The notes under the pieces are model-generated. The model did not search any database and was not told the DNA's origin. It worked only from the letters and a program-made list of their open reading frames with translations. The translations under genes were made by a program, and so were the position numbers. 64,000 nucleotides of DNA from Podocnemis expansa (taxonomy: Eukaryota; Chordata; Testudines; Podocnemididae): contig ML681963.1 of the NCBI GenBank assembly GCA_007922195.1, positions 137,371,019 through 137,435,018 on the forward strand, written 5' to 3'. Shown one piece after another: positions 1-12,493 of this stretch (the stretch's first letter is position 1; the number at the start of each line of letters is the position of its first letter).

Positions 1-957
1 TTCCCCAAACACTTTCAAAAAGGGAAGAGTCCTGCCATGGTGACGGGAACCCTGCTAAAAACTTGAGCCACAAATACAAAGCCGACTGACTTCTTTTCAT
101 TCACCCTTCCCATTGCTTGAGACACAAGGGTGAAATTAAACTGACTCATAGACTAGCATTTTAGCTTACAAGCAAGATCTGTGTGCATTTTTTTCCTCTG
201 AGGTGTTGAAGGACATTAATGTCACCATTTGAGACTCCAAGTACAAACACAGGGCACAGTTTTGCCCTCAGAGAGCTCCATGCAACTCCATTCACTTCCG
301 TGAAGTTACACAAACATAAACAAGGGCAGTTTATGCCCCAGTGCACATGCTGGGACATAGAGGAGTTTAGACAATAGAGAGCAGTTTTTTGAAAAATATT
401 TGAAATGTTCATTTTTTGTTTTCCGTTCATAGAAATGTTACACTATACTGAGAGAATATTAAGGCTCCTATCCTACATATGCTGACACAGGGACACTCCC
501 AAGAAGAGGATTAGGCCCATAATATTTTTCCTTTATATAGACTGGTCAAAGAGAATCTAAAGAAAAGAAAATCTAAATCTAAAGAAAAGAAGTAACATTT
601 TACAAAGAGCTGAGTGAGATTCTCACCAACATGGAATAAACCCCACAGGAGTAATAAAATTAGGTTACCCAGGAAATTATTAGAGGGCAATAAATTGCAA
701 CAGGACAGTGGAATGACCCAAGGGGGTTAAAACAAAGTACAACTGTACTCCGCAAGGTCTTGTCTGCAAAAATCAGTGTTAACTGATGACAGTAAAATAA
801 GCCAACACTCTCAGAAGGAAGCAGACTCCCCTACGTCCTACTCAAAGTACATCCTGTCTGTATTTGGCCTCAGTGCAGTATTTTACTTCCAAAAGTCATT
901 GTCATCCCTCTGGCCGTTAAGATGCTATTCTTACAGCCCTTTTCCTGAGCACCTATG
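1..957. other. Unannotated AT-rich DNA
   Basis: I see no gene, recognisable repeat or long open frame with protein-like content. Short frames here look like chance. Confidence 0.5.
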
Positions 958-965
958 CATTAGAA

Positions 966-1152
966 CAGTGGTTTTCAAACTTCTTTTCCTGGGACCCAGT
1001 CGAAAAAAATAATTTATGCTCATGACCCGATAATTACATCATTGAGCAATGCATTTCAGTCTTTTGCTGGGGGCAGCAGCGGGTGCCACGATCCATTACC
1101 TGAGGGTCTGTGACCCAGTACTGGGTCCCGACCCTAAGTTTGATGATCACTT
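966..1152. mobile_element. hAT-type MITE with 8-bp target duplication
   Basis: The element starts CAGTGGTTTTCAAACTT and ends with a near-complement, GTTTGATGATCACTT. It is flanked on both sides by the octamer CATTAGAA (958-965 and 1153-1160). An 8-bp duplication with CAGTG-type ends is the hallmark of hAT transposons. At 187 bp it is non-coding. Its inner part resembles the remnant at 21620-21724 (both contain CAGTCTTTTG followed by ACCTGA). Confidence 0.8.
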
Positions 1153-1160
1153 CATTAGAA

Positions 1161-1884
1161 CGAGGAAGTGCAATTAGAATTTACCCTTTGTTCACTGAGA
1201 GAAACTTGGGAAACAGGAAGCGAACTTGAGCAAAGCTGTTCTTAAAAGTCAGGTACTGCTGTTAGATATACTCACATGGCTCTCTCTTGACTTCTGCATG
1301 AGTTACGCTTGCAGCTCTGAAAGCAGAATTTGGCATTATGGATGTATTTTAAGGCTTTGTCTTCATTGCTCAAAAAGGTGTGTTTTTATCAGGGCATACA
1401 TAGTCCTCCACTGTACAATTACCCTAGTAGTGACAAGACACTGTAGTCTTACTATAACGTAAACTAGACGAGGCCAACCACAGACTGGGGGAGGAGGATA
1501 TAACAGAGCCGACCTTGCCTAATTACCTCAGAGTTAAAAATGCCTTGTCTACAACAGGATTTCACAGCAGGATTGCTAACACATATCTGTTACAATACTG
1601 TAAAAACATACCTTTTTTGCTGTGAAGAAATAGCTGAAGATGTATGCATGGTTTCCAAACCCTCATGTCTTGCATGACAGCACACTGAGATATTAAATGA
1701 CCTACTAGGCTAGCCCCTTTCCACTCACATACCAATTAAAGCCAAAAGGTTGAAGCTGAAATTCAAAGTCATTACAGAGAGAGGCTTTCAGGCAGGTTTA
1801 GGTCTCTCTTGATTCAATTCCTTTTGGAAGCAAAAGAAAAACATATTCCATTAACTTACAAAGACCGTGTGTGCGCGTGTGCGC
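1161..1884. other. Unannotated spacer
   Basis: I see nothing beyond ordinary AT-rich sequence between the hAT MITE and the palindrome cluster. No frame here resembles a known protein. Confidence 0.45.
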
Positions 1885-1900
1885 AGAGGCACCTTTTGGG

Positions 1901-1960
1901 GTAAGTGAAGCAGGCGGCTGCTTAGGGCCATCGCCATAGCAGCTGCCTGCTTCACTTAGC
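1901..1960. repeat. Short palindrome next to the large fold-back
   Basis: TAAGTGAAGCAGGCGGCTGC is followed after a short centre by GCAGCTGCCTGCTTCACTTA, an almost perfect inverted repeat with arms of about 22 bp. It abuts the larger fold-back at 1970-2431 and may belong to the same element. Confidence 0.75.
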
Positions 1961-1969
1961 CCTGCGCCG

Positions 1970-2431
1970 GCATGGTGGTGGGGAAGTGCAGGGTGGCAGA
2001 CCACCAGGACCAGAAGCTTTGCCACCCGCCTGCCAGACTGGCCTCTCTCCAGCGGGGGCAGAGCAGTGCTCCCTGCCTACTCCCAGCCGGCGGCGCATCC
2101 CCAGAAGGAGGGAGGAGAGCAGTGGCCACGGCGCTGCAGGTTGCCAGGAGTGGGGCCCCCTGGAGCTGCCTGCTCCAAAGCGTTTTGGCTGCTTCCAGCC
2201 CTGTGGTGGCCCAGGGTGAAGCAGCCAAACTCTTTGGAGTGGGCCGCTCCAGGGGCCCCACTCCCGGCAAGCCACAGCACCGTGCTGGCCGCTCTCCTCC
2301 CTTCCCCTGGGGAGGCACAGCTGGCTGGGAGCACTGCTTTGCCCCTGCTGGAGAAAGACAAGTCTGGCAGGCGGGCAGCAAAGCTTTTGGATCTGGTGGT
2401 CCACAGCCCCCACTTCTCCCCTCCATGGGAG
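1970..2431. repeat. Large GC-rich fold-back (inverted repeat)
   Basis: The left arm (about 1970-2212) is the imperfect reverse complement of the right arm (about 2214-2431). Matching pairs run all along it: CGCCTGCCAGACT against AGTCTGGCAGGCG, GAGCAGTGCTCCC against GGGAGCACTGC, and GCTCCAAAGCGTTTTGGCTGC against GCAGCCAAACTCTTTGGAG. The centre is near 2213. The overlapping long frames of 138-196 codons on both strands are a by-product of GC-rich, stop-poor sequence and are not genes. It is probably a fold-back-like transposon; I cannot name the family. Confidence 0.8.
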
Positions 2432-2553
2432 TTGGGACTGTGGGGGCCAGTTGGGGGGGCAATGGGGGCCCAGAGCCCCAGTGAGGGCAGCATTGGGGGC
2501 CCATAAGGGGCCCCATAAAGGGCCTTCGCCTAGGACCCCCAATTGCCTAAGGC

Positions 2554-2559
<6 letters not shown>

Positions 2560-2601
<42 letters not shown>

Positions 2602-2622
2602 CACGCGCGCGCGCGCGTGTAT
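2560..2622 (+). repeat. (GT)n microsatellite grading into alternating GC
   Basis: A run of about 17 GT units continues into alternating purine-pyrimidine GC/CA steps. The whole 60-bp tract alternates purine and pyrimidine, the sequence type that can adopt Z-DNA. Confidence 0.95.
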
Positions 2623-5600
2623 TTGTTGGGAAGGAGGGGGTTAAATGAGATTTTTTTGAGAAGATAGCTTATTATAGGCCATTGGGAAAAAAAGATTCTA
2701 GATATTTCTTAAGTTTTATTACTCAGTGCTCAGAAACATGGCTTGTAACCTGCCTAGCTTTTCATACTGAGCCAGAACAACAGTGATTGTCAGAGAAATT
2801 CATAACTTAGCATTGTTGTTTGTATTTAGAGGCAAATCTGGGGGTTTGGTAAGACCTGGATAATGATTTTGTGTTATTTAGCATAATTAACACTTCAAAA
2901 GCATTTCTTCCACTTAAACATAAAATTCCACTAGCTGATAATAACAGTAAGTGCAGCTGCCAGGAGCATGCACAGGAATAAAAATTTGTTTACTTGGTGG
3001 GGGATCCACCTTCTTTGGCCCCTGCAGCCGCAGGCCAGAAGAGCCAGCTTTCCTCCCCTGCCATGGCTCTGGGACCAGCCCTCCCATCCAGAGCTGTAAC
3101 TATGGTGGGGCAAATGTGAATTTGCCCTGGGTGCGCCAGAGCAGCGCAACAGAGCCACTCTATTAAAAAGCGCGTTTCATGGTGCCAGCCCCAACTGCTC
3201 CTAATTGCAAGGGGCGCTCAAACAGCTTTATGGCTCTGTTCCCATCCATGGCCAACTTCACCCTTCCCCCACATCCCACTGTAGGTCTGTGGCCACAGCT
3301 GCTAAAAGCTCTCACTACAGCCCTGGAGGGGTTCTGTGCCTCTACCAATTATTTGGGAAGGGAGCCTCTATCCCTGCTTGTCGCACCTTGTGCACGCCCC
3401 TGGAGGCAGCAACACAAAAATAGGCAGATAGCAGTAGCGTTAAACTAGCCAGTACATCATATATTGGTGTCTGATTATCTTCTCATGCTGGTTGTCTACT
3501 GCTATGACTCTATTGTCCTCAGTGGAGTCATTCTTGATTTACACCAGTATAGGCAGAATAGAATCAAGTCCCATGTGCATATCTAAATGTATTTTGATTA
3601 TTTAAATCCGGTAAGCAAGAAATTTAGCCTTAATGGGATCTGTTAACATTTACAGGCTTGAACCCAGGACATGTTTTTAAGGGCTGGCATTCAAAAAAAA
3701 AAAATTTGGCATATCAGGTTAGAGAATTTGGTGTTTCTAATAGGAGCTGGAGCCTCATAAGTTGGTTTTGCTTTAGAAAAAGCAAAATTCAGATATGAAA
3801 TGTGGTGTCAAATTACAGCTCTTTAAAAAAGCAAATGTAGACCCTTGGTGGGCAGAGGCAGTGCATATTAACTTCTATCACACCCACACATAATTAGCAT
3901 TTGCCATCTTTCAATCAGGACTCTGTTCAAAGCTTCTTTTGTCTTTGCACAAGGCCCTTCCTTCCTCTTCTATTAAACAGCTTACAAAAGGTTCTTCTGA
4001 TTATTGCCTAACAATTAAGTACAGTCGAATTTTAAAAAAAAATCTCTTTGTTACTCTTTTTTTCAGTGAAGATTTTGGAATACACAGGGGTAATTTCGGG
4101 GTGCTCTGAGCTTTAACAGACAATAAATAAATCGATTTACTTTCCCCACACCAGGCCCAGCTCTCTCTAAGTCTGCAAATGGGAACACACAGAAAAGCTC
4201 TATAATTCCACACCTAAAACAAAGAGCTACAGCTTTGACTGTCCATGAATTAGATTCAGAGACAAAATATAGTTACTGAGATTTGTCAACAAATCTCAGT
4301 ACAGATGTTGGTTTAGATGCATAGTTTCAAGTTCTATTCTCAGAAGAGGAGAGCCCAAAGTAAAATATTATTTATACCTTTATCTATTGGGTTACTCACA
4401 TATTTGAAGATTATGTAATGCAATCAAAAGTGTGGAGTAATTAAAAATAAAAGCTTTTGTGCTACAGTAGCTCACTGAGACAAACTGAAGAGTGTCATTT
4501 AACTGTATTTTGTTTAATAGCAGTGTATTTTGCTTGACAAAAAGAAAGACTGTCTTCAAAATGAACTCCTTTTTAAGCAGTGATACAGGTTAAGTTGCAC
4601 CTGTTTCTAACTTTCTAGTGGTTTATCAGCCTAATGGTCAATAGGCCTAAAAGCAACTTTCTGCTGTTGGTAAGTAGTGGATTTTGCACCTTAATGCCCA
4701 TGGATGATAGGGTAGCCTCTCACCTTTCTGAGAAAATGAACCTATTGATGATATTTCGTTTGGGTATAAGCTGGTTTATTAAATGCCTTTTTACCTTCCT
4801 GAAGCTCCTATGGAATTATCGGCTGAGTCACCATCAGAAATTATCCCCTCTTCTTTCATTAGGAAGGCAGAGGATAGGCAACCAATCCTTTAAATCACCA
4901 TCAGTATGGTATATGCCCCAAGGTCATTGTCCCGAGAATTAGTGTTTCTCTTCTTGAGAATTTAAACTTGAAGTATTGTCCTTGAACTACTCATGCTATT
5001 TAGGAAGCTCAGCTACAACAGTGCTGGACATTAGACTAAGCACCTGGACCGATAAGCTTTCATGCCCATCTCTCTGAATCCATCAGCTCAATTTTGCCTC
5101 CTTAGTGCATGATGAGGACTGCTGGTTAATGTCTCTGTTTTCTCAGATTTCCTTGATTAATCTTTATTATTATTATTATTTTCAGGAACATCTGATTTCA
5201 GCAATGCAGCTTTTTCCCACACAGCAGATCACATTCTTATGTGTACACAGCTGTCCCAGCTCATTGCTTCCATTCCAAACATCATTACAATTATTCCCTG
5301 TGAAGTTTTCCCATTATTTAAAGTTTAATATATTTTTAAGCATATGAAACCAATCTCTTATTTTGACATATGCCTAGTTATTTATTTTAGTTTGTTGAGG
5401 GGCTGTTACCTGCTTTGTCCAGGTGACAGTTTTTTATCAGTGAGAACCAGGACCTGTTTCAACTATATCTCTCAACAATATAACTGTGTCTGTCATATGG
5501 CCCAGAATGCTCAATTTGCATGACAGACAGTTGAGGCAATAACATCACCAGACCTCTACTCCCATTAGGAGTTTTTCAATTGATTTCAACAAGAGCAGAG

Positions 5601-8230
5601 TTAGCCTAACAGCTGTTTTTGCAAATTGCATCCTTGGCTTTTGTGCTTAAACAGAAGTTTCAGACAAACAACCAAAACCTTACCCTTTCCTCTGTAGTTG
5701 AGACCCAATCCTGAAAGCTGCTGATCAGTTTTTCCTGAGTGCCCTTAACTCCCACTGGCGGAGAGCACAGCCCATTAGGTGGGCCCTCTGCAACAAAGAC
5801 AGGATCACTGATGTTACCAAAATCTTAATGGAAATTGTAACAACACTGACAACCTAGATTTGGCTTTGGGCTAGTCTCTTCCTCTCTTTCTCCTCCTACA
5901 TTCTGGATCCCGGAACCTCCTACTCTGGTGTGGTTGCTGCAGTGACCTGCTACAAAGTCAGAGCCCTTTGACTACAATCACTACATCTTAAAAAATAAAA
6001 CTCAAAAATAAATATCTTCCACCCCAGTCTCAAGCTGATCACTCAACGCCTTCTTCCTCAGAGTCTCTTTGCAGCCCTTCTTGGGCTTTTTGAGCCTCTC
6101 CCTATTATTTACCTACCAGCAACTCCCACTGCTTCTTAGAAAGAGTTTTTCTTCCCCCTTCCTGACTCTCCATAGGCTTCCCTTAGTTACATTCCAAAGA
6201 CCTGATCTAGATACTTCACATGCTGGTTATGTCACTTTACTCATCTCAACTTGAGGAGGTAAGCTAAGTCTACCACAGATGAGGCTGAACCTATTTTACC
6301 ATCAAAAGCCAGTCACCATGCGACAGAAATGAACAGTAAGGATCCACTATTTATTTGTTTTCAAAGTAAAGTGCCATGGCCTGTTTCAGAGAGGCAGGAA
6401 AAGTAAGATGCATCAAGGAAATACCAAGTCCTTTTGCTAAGGTAAATATAACACTGCCCTAAATGTATTGCCTTTCACCTCAACAGATCCCAATGGGCCT
6501 TACAAACTATATATATGCAGCATTGCTAAAATATAGCTGTTTCTGGATTGAAGGGGTGGCAACCAAATGATACACAGAATCACCACAGGATAAGGGAACT
6601 TCACCAAGGACATGTAAGGAAACCCCTTCTCTTATGGGAATGCCATGAGATCTTTAGCCTCATGCAAAAAAGACCTAAGCTTGGCTCCTCAGATACCACC
6701 ATCAAACACACAGCAAAGTTCAGGAGGGAGATGTAAAAGTAACCATTTCCATAGGTGCTATACAAATGCATAACAAACAGCATGCCTCACTGTGTGGTTG
6801 CCAGCTCTAGAAGACATACTTGCATTAGCACTCATTGACCTAGTACACTCAAAGAGACTACAGTTGTGGCAACGTGAGTAGCAAGAGGGGCTAGCTGCCC
6901 GATACACATACCCATTCAAAAGCCCACACATGTACCCAGCGTGGCTGGTATATCCCATTACTCATGTTTCAGGGCTTGATTTTTAGCCCACTAGCTTGAT
7001 GACAGCTAGTGAGAATATTTCTCCTCAAGCTAGGAATCACACTCCCAGATCAAAGTATATATGCACAGACACAATCTCTACCTTGAGACTCTTATTACAA
7101 CCTTCGACCCCCATTGAAGTCAAAGGGAGCCGAATGCATCCAGCACTTTGCCCAAGTTACATAGCCTTCTGCAAGCTTGGAACTTCTACTGTCACATAGG
7201 CAAAATTCCTCCTGACCTCAGAGCAAATTTTACTTGATAAGAATGTCAGGATCTGGCCTCCATCATGTGGTTTATCAAACCATCCACTCAGCTTTCTTAG
7301 GTAGGAGGCTTTTTGTGTGAATGGGACAATGGTATTCAAATCACATTACAGATTTAACAAAGCAAAAAAAATTGGATTACAGTCTGAAGGTCAGTCATCA
7401 ACATCCTCTATTTATATTCCTTTTGTCAAAAATGATAGAACTAGAAAAGAACTTTAATAGAATATTTAGTTAGTTAATTAAATCTGGCGTGTTAATGGGT
7501 TTTTTTCCCCATAACACTCTGGCACTGTTTCTGTGAAAAGCAATGAAAAAAAAGGGTATTATTTTAAACTGTTAATAGCTTTAGTCTTCCAAAAAGAAAC
7601 ATATGTTTAATGAATAAATATGTTATAAAAAGAGGTGTGCGGACGCACACGTGTGTGTGTTTGTTTGCTGGAGGAGGATATTATGTTTGTTCTCACTCAA
7701 AGAGCTCCATAATGGCAATTGTCAATATTCTGTAGCTTCTGTTGTCAAGACAAAATAAAATTCAGCTTGGCCATTCACTTCCAGGTGCAATAGCTATTTT
7801 TTAACATAAATTCTCTGCTAAAAATCTGAGTTGAAAATGAATTAAAACAAGATATTTGGGACACTATGCAGTCACTTGCATACGGTGATGGTGGGTGACT
7901 ATAAGAATCTGAATGGAATGTAAGACAATACACAGGCACTTGGCTAGTACAAGAGTTACAGCAAATAGAACGGAACACAGTACATAGGTACTCGGGTAAC
8001 ATAGTAAGGGGTATTGTGAACACAGTGGGCACATACCACATCAGTGGGCATTGTATAAGAACCTGAACAAAGGAGAATACCTTTAAGTGATGAGCATAAT
8101 ACAAAACTATGAATAGGGTAGAATAGACAGGATATAAAGGTTTAGATACCACGTAGTGGGGCATGATATTAAAACTTAACTAAAAATAGACCATGCCATC
8201 GAACAAACACAAGGCCCAAAAGGAGAACTT
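2623..8230. other. Unannotated 5.6 kb, mostly unique
   Basis: No gene or full element is recognisable. Around 3000-3430 the sequence becomes GC-richer and repeat-like, but I cannot assign it. A TTA run lies at about 5163-5180, and a short alternating GTGTG/CACAC tract at about 7635-7665. Near 3510-3560 a fragment resembles a small dispersed amniote repeat with paired 'ACTCCATTGACTTCAGT'-like words, too short to name. Confidence 0.4.
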
Positions 8231-8236
8231 GTCTAT

Positions 8237-8650
8237 GGCTATGTTTACACTGGCAAATTACTCCAGACTAGGGAGGCTAAATCCGGACTAATTTAGCCCA
8301 CGACCAAACTACAATTTTCCTAGTTTGAACTAAGAAATTTTTTGAACTTGTAAGTACTGGGGGTAGTCCAAACTTACACATTTAGTTCAAATTTTAGTTC
8401 AAACTAGGGCCAGGGAAGACTCGGACTAATGCTTAGTTCAAACATAAGAAGTTCCAACTAAGCTAGTTAGTTTGAACTACCCAAATGTTCTAGTTTGAAC
8501 TAAGCATTAGCTTGAACTTGAACATGTGGTTAGTTTGAACTAATAGGTGCGAAGTTAGTTCCAAATAACTCATGGTTAGTTGAACTAAGCTCAAATTTCC
8601 TAGTTTGGACTAGCAAGTCTGAACTAAGTTTGCCAGATGTAGACATAGCC
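8237..8650. mobile_element. Palindromic Harbinger-type MITE, subfamily A, copy 1
   Basis: The ends are GGCTATGTTTACAC and GTAGACATAGCC, inverted copies of each other, flanked by TAT on both sides (8234-8236 and 8651-8653). The interior is built from repeats of TAGTTTGAACTAA in both orientations. A 3-bp TWA target duplication is the signature of PIF/Harbinger transposons, and an autonomous Harbinger relic lies at 47-51 kb. It is non-coding. Confidence 0.75.
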
Positions 8651-8654
8651 TATT

Positions 8655-9455
8655 CTATATACTCATGTATAAGCTGAGATTTTTGTGCCTGAAAACTGGC
8701 TTCAAAACAGGCACTTGGCTAATTAGCAGGTGAATATGATAGACAGCCCCAGTCAGCAGTCACTGACCATGCTGCAGGCTGGAGCCCCAGTGTGGCTGGG
8801 GTGGCCATCTTGGGCAGTCGGGCTCGGGTCGGGGTAGAGTAAGAAAGGGACTCCAGCATCTGGAGCGGCCAGGTAAAGGGGACTGGGGGGGGGGTCTGCC
8901 TGGGCATAGGGGGGAGGGATCACAGAGGCTAGGGAAGTAGTGGCAGGGCCCAGGGGTTGGAGATCGAGTTGGGGAGTCTGGGGAAAACAACGGCAATGTG
9001 TGGGAGCCAGGGAGGGGGTCAGGAAGTCTAGGGAAAGCAGCAAGGCCTGGGTGTTTGGCAGGGGTACCTGGAAGGCTGGGAAAACCGGCAGCAGGAGTTG
9101 GGGGGTGAGGGGAAAGAGGTGGAAAGAGTGTTGGGGAACAGGGGAACAATGGCAGGGAACAGAGAAGGCAGCAGCAATCAAGGGGCAGCAGGAGGAGCAG
9201 AGGGAGCAAGGGGGGCAGCAGGAAGAATGGAGAGAGAAGGGGGGGACAGGACTGAGGAGTGGAGGGAGTAAGGGGACAGGGGAAAAGCAGCAGCAGAGGT
9301 TTGGGGGTTAGGGATGGTGTTGGAAATTCCAGAGGAAGCCAGCCAAAAGGGGACCTCAGCTTATACAAGTGTCACCCATTTTTGCCCCTTTTTTGGGCTC
9401 AGAACTGGGGGGTCAGCTTATGGACGGATTGGCTTATAACCGAGTATATACGGTA
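8655..9455. mobile_element. Inverted-repeat element with purine-rich core
   Basis: The left end reads TATATACTCATGTATAAGC. The right end reads GGCTTATAACCGAGTATATA followed by CGG, the imperfect reverse complement. TATT occurs just outside each end. The interior (about 8870-9320) is a strongly purine-biased tract of AGG, GGGG and GCAG words with loose internal repetition. Frames of up to 202 codons on the complementary strand read as Pro/Leu/Ser-rich low-complexity sequence and are not genes. The transposon superfamily is not clear to me. Confidence 0.6.
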
Positions 9456-10619
9456 TTTCCCCATATACGGGTGTGACTACAAAGCGTTAATGGACTAGTA
9501 CATAAAAGTAACATGCCACTTCTCAACTGCAGGAAATAGAAGTGTGAACCCCCTGAATGGCAGCTGCATGTCTGCAAGGCTTCTTAGAAATTCTGATAAT
9601 TTTTTCCCCCCAAAATATCACATTTCCTTTGAGGCAGCACCTGATACAGACTGAAACGATGTTGTATGTTGTGTTTATCTGCTTCCTCACTCCATCTTTT
9701 GGAGGTTTTTTCTAGTTCTGTATCAGGGTCACAATCTCGATGGAGGGCCCTGGGAGTTTTGAGTCGTTTAGAGGCCTGGTTAACTGCTCAGTCAGAATTG
9801 TATCACTCTTGGGAAATGTGCACCAAGGCAAATCTCTCCACCTGTTCTTCCTCTGTTATATGCCTCACCTTACTCGGGGAAACAAGATTTTAATCCAATC
9901 TTGGCACAGCTAGTGGCTGCCCAGGGGCCAGTCTACAAGAGGAGTTCCCAACAAGTACATGCTGCAGCTAGCAGTCTGTCAACCAGGGAGTAAATATGAC
10001 AAGTCTTCCCCGCCTCACCCGGTCACTTAGGGGTAGATGGCTTGTGGGCCCAATTTTACCTTGCCTCTTCTGAGCACTTTAGCCCCACCAATTGGACAAG
10101 GCAACCTCAGTGCCTGCTCTTCCTTTCCAGATTGTGGCGGCTCCTGCTGTAGGTGGGGGAGGCTCATTTCACCCACTTCCCAGCTTGTGCAGAACCAGAC
10201 ACATTCTGGCCTCATGCTGCTGACTGTGATATTTTTGATCAGCTTCTTCCCCATGACTGCATATAGCAGATCCCGATTAGCAACAGTCATGGATCATGAG
10301 TGGGAAGGAGGAGATAAAACTCTGCACAAAGATAGAGCAGGCTCTTGCTTCCTCCTTTTCTATGGCTGTGATTCAATGAGGAAAATGTTCACTCATTAAA
10401 ATCTCTCATTCTTGGGGAGGCCTCTCCGTCCCACCCTCCTCCCAATGTAATTTTTATTAATGTATTTTCCCATTGAGATTTCTCCTTCCTTACTCTGGAA
10501 GGTGCAGAGATGTCAAGAGGAAAAACATGAAACCATGAACAGCTGATCTGTGAGGCAAGCAAAGAGAAATTAATTTGTGAGGGGTCAGGCCATGTCACCA
10601 TGGGGAAAATGCACCAGTT
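9456..10619. other. Unannotated spacer
   Basis: No gene, structural RNA or recognisable repeat. Frames of up to 120 codons near 10037-10399 lack any domain I recognise. Confidence 0.4.
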
Positions 10620-10862
10620 TCATTAAAGAGGTGATACAGTTAAACCAGCACAAAAGTCTAATTAGACATTTTTATTTTGGTTTAAGCTAGGCTCAACTCA
10701 GTTTAAAGTGCTTAGGAATAGGTTTAGGATAAACTGAAATAAACCACTCTTAACTGAGAGAAAGAGGCTCCAGCCAGGGGTTTGCAATACTTTAACTAAC
10801 TTGGATTAAAAATGCTTTTAGTTAAATTGGCGCAACTGTCCTATGTAGATGAGACCCTAGTT
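10620..10862. repeat. Probable degenerate MITE
   Basis: CAGTTAAACCAGCACAA near the left edge is roughly complementary to AGTTAAATTGGCGCAACTG near the right edge. The right edge ends in CTATGTAGATGAGACC, similar to the GTAGACATAGCC ends of the Harbinger MITEs here. The interior is rich in GTTTAA/TTAAAC words. No target duplication can be read. Confidence 0.45.
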
Positions 10863-11216
10863 TTAAAAATGATCTTGGATGTGAACATCAGACAGCTTTT
10901 GTGTGCCATTACACTTCTAGTTTGCCTATATAACTAACCAGTTTGTCAATCAATCAATACATAGCAATAATAAATATAAAGACAAATTAGATGAGCAACC
11001 TTTTAGAGCCTGGTCCAACCAGTGAAGTCAGTTGGGTTCTTCCCATTACTTTCAATGGAGCTTTGGATTAGGTCTTTAGTTCATGTGTGTGTAGCTGCAT
11101 GTCTGAAAGACAGATTTCAAATAAGTAGCAAAGGGCCTAAAATCCTGCTTCTTCCAAAAGCTGGCAGTCATTTTTATGCTTTCACTAAATTGGGCACTAC
11201 AAAAATGATGTGATCT

Positions 11217-11475
11217 GCTAAAAGATAAAGAACAGGGCATATGTTAGGAAAAGGTGATAATGGCAACACAGAAGCAAAATTAAAAATGGGAGGGAAAGAC
11301 AAGGGGTGGAGGGGTTCAAGGGGGAAAAAAAGGAAGACTGAGGAAGAAAGGATAAGCTTAGTGATATAGAATAGAGGAAAAGAGGGGAGAAGGAAAAAGA
11401 ACAGAAACCAAGAAAAAGACACTGTAGAAGAGAAGCATATGGAGGGGACAGGGATATAACATGAGCAGAAACTAA
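11217..11475 (+). repeat. Purine-rich (GA) tract
   Basis: About 260 bases are dominated by A and G on the plus strand (GGGAGGGAAAGAC, GGAAAAGAGGGGAGAAGG). The 114-126 codon frames on the opposite strand are Ser/Leu/Phe-rich low-complexity readings of it. Confidence 0.7.
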
Positions 11476-11771
11476 ACACAGCAACAGGCAATAGTTTAAA
11501 GCAAGGCAAGAAATGCAACAAGCAACCTTCCTGGATCCACCTGGCCCTAACCATGCCTCCATCTCCTACATCTCTGGCAGTCCTTCATCTGAACAGTTGT
11601 GCAAGAGAATCTGGCATTAACCACTTGTATAGCAGGAGGAACTAAGTAGTGCGGTCTTATTCTCCATTCAATGCTTATATGCTTCACATGGATAATTTAC
11701 ATTAGATACAATGGAATCAACTGGAAATCTACCACTTTCCCCTTTTGTTCTGCATCCACTAACTGAAGAAA

Positions 11772-11981
11772 AAGATGTCAGACATTAGGGAAAAAAATCC
11801 TGTTAGGGTGATTAAGCACTGGAATAAGTTGCCTAAGGAGGTCATGGAATTTCCATCATTGGAAATTTTAAAGAGCAGGTTAGACGTACATCTGTCAGGG
11901 ATGGTTTAAAATGGTACTTGGTCCTGCCATGAGTACAGAGGGCTGGACTTGATGACCTCTCATGGTCCCTCCCACACAGGT
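11772..11981 (+). mobile_element. CR1 LINE 3' end fragment
   Basis: The sequence matches the end of the CR1 second frame and its 3' region, as in the fuller copy at 52548-53797. It contains the words for 'LARGE-end' CR1 tails: GGTGATTAAGCACTGGAATA, a run for ...CAGGGATGGTTTA, GGTCCTGCCATGAG and GGACTTGATGACCTC. It is 5'-truncated as is usual for CR1, and lacks a clean terminal ATTCTATG repeat. Confidence 0.85.
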
Positions 11982-12493
11982 TGAGCATAGTCCTATTAGA
12001 GAGATGACACATCCAAGAATAAGATATGCCACATGTAGAGTACCGATGCCTGGTTTGTGCTGTGTCCTGGACATCTTATCTTTATGACCAACCTTCTTAA
12101 AGATAAAGTTTTTCAATGGGAGACCTGTGGAGAGCCAGGAGACACACATGTGTGAAGACTGCCCTATTAATGGCAAAAGAAGTGTGGATGAGATGGCCCC
12201 TGAGGAATCTCTGGGGAATTGTGGCTGTCTGTATGCATTCCACAACCGAAAAGATTATTTTGCTGCATCTTTGCAACCTTGTCTCAAGAGCCTGTCAAAT
12301 GCACTTTTTTTGACATAGACTATGGCCTTGATCTTTCAGTCTTTACTGGCACCAGTGGGAATTTTGCCTGATACAGGACTGCAAGATCAGGTTTTAAAAT
12401 ACACTACCTACTTCTGCTAACATCTTCTTGGAAATCCCCTAAAATGCAAGCATGTTTGCCTCCATTCCCTTTTCAGGATAAGGTTTGACCTCT

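Noticed and set aside
1952..2542. Overlapping frames of 138-196 codons on both strands
   Set aside because: They lie in a GC-rich palindrome where stops are rare; the translations are Pro/Gly/Trp-rich and mirror one another. No domain is visible.
2560..2622. GT/GC tract as a telomeric or satellite sequence
   Set aside because: It has simple dinucleotide alternation, no TTAGGG units, and only one locus.
8753..9368. Minus-strand frames of 142 and 202 codons
   Set aside because: They read a pyrimidine tract as Pro/Leu/Ser runs. This is low complexity without protein-like composition.
11895..12318. Opposed frames of 116 and 65 codons
   Set aside because: No conserved domain, no codon pattern, and the region overlaps a CR1 3' end. 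I cannot support a gene.
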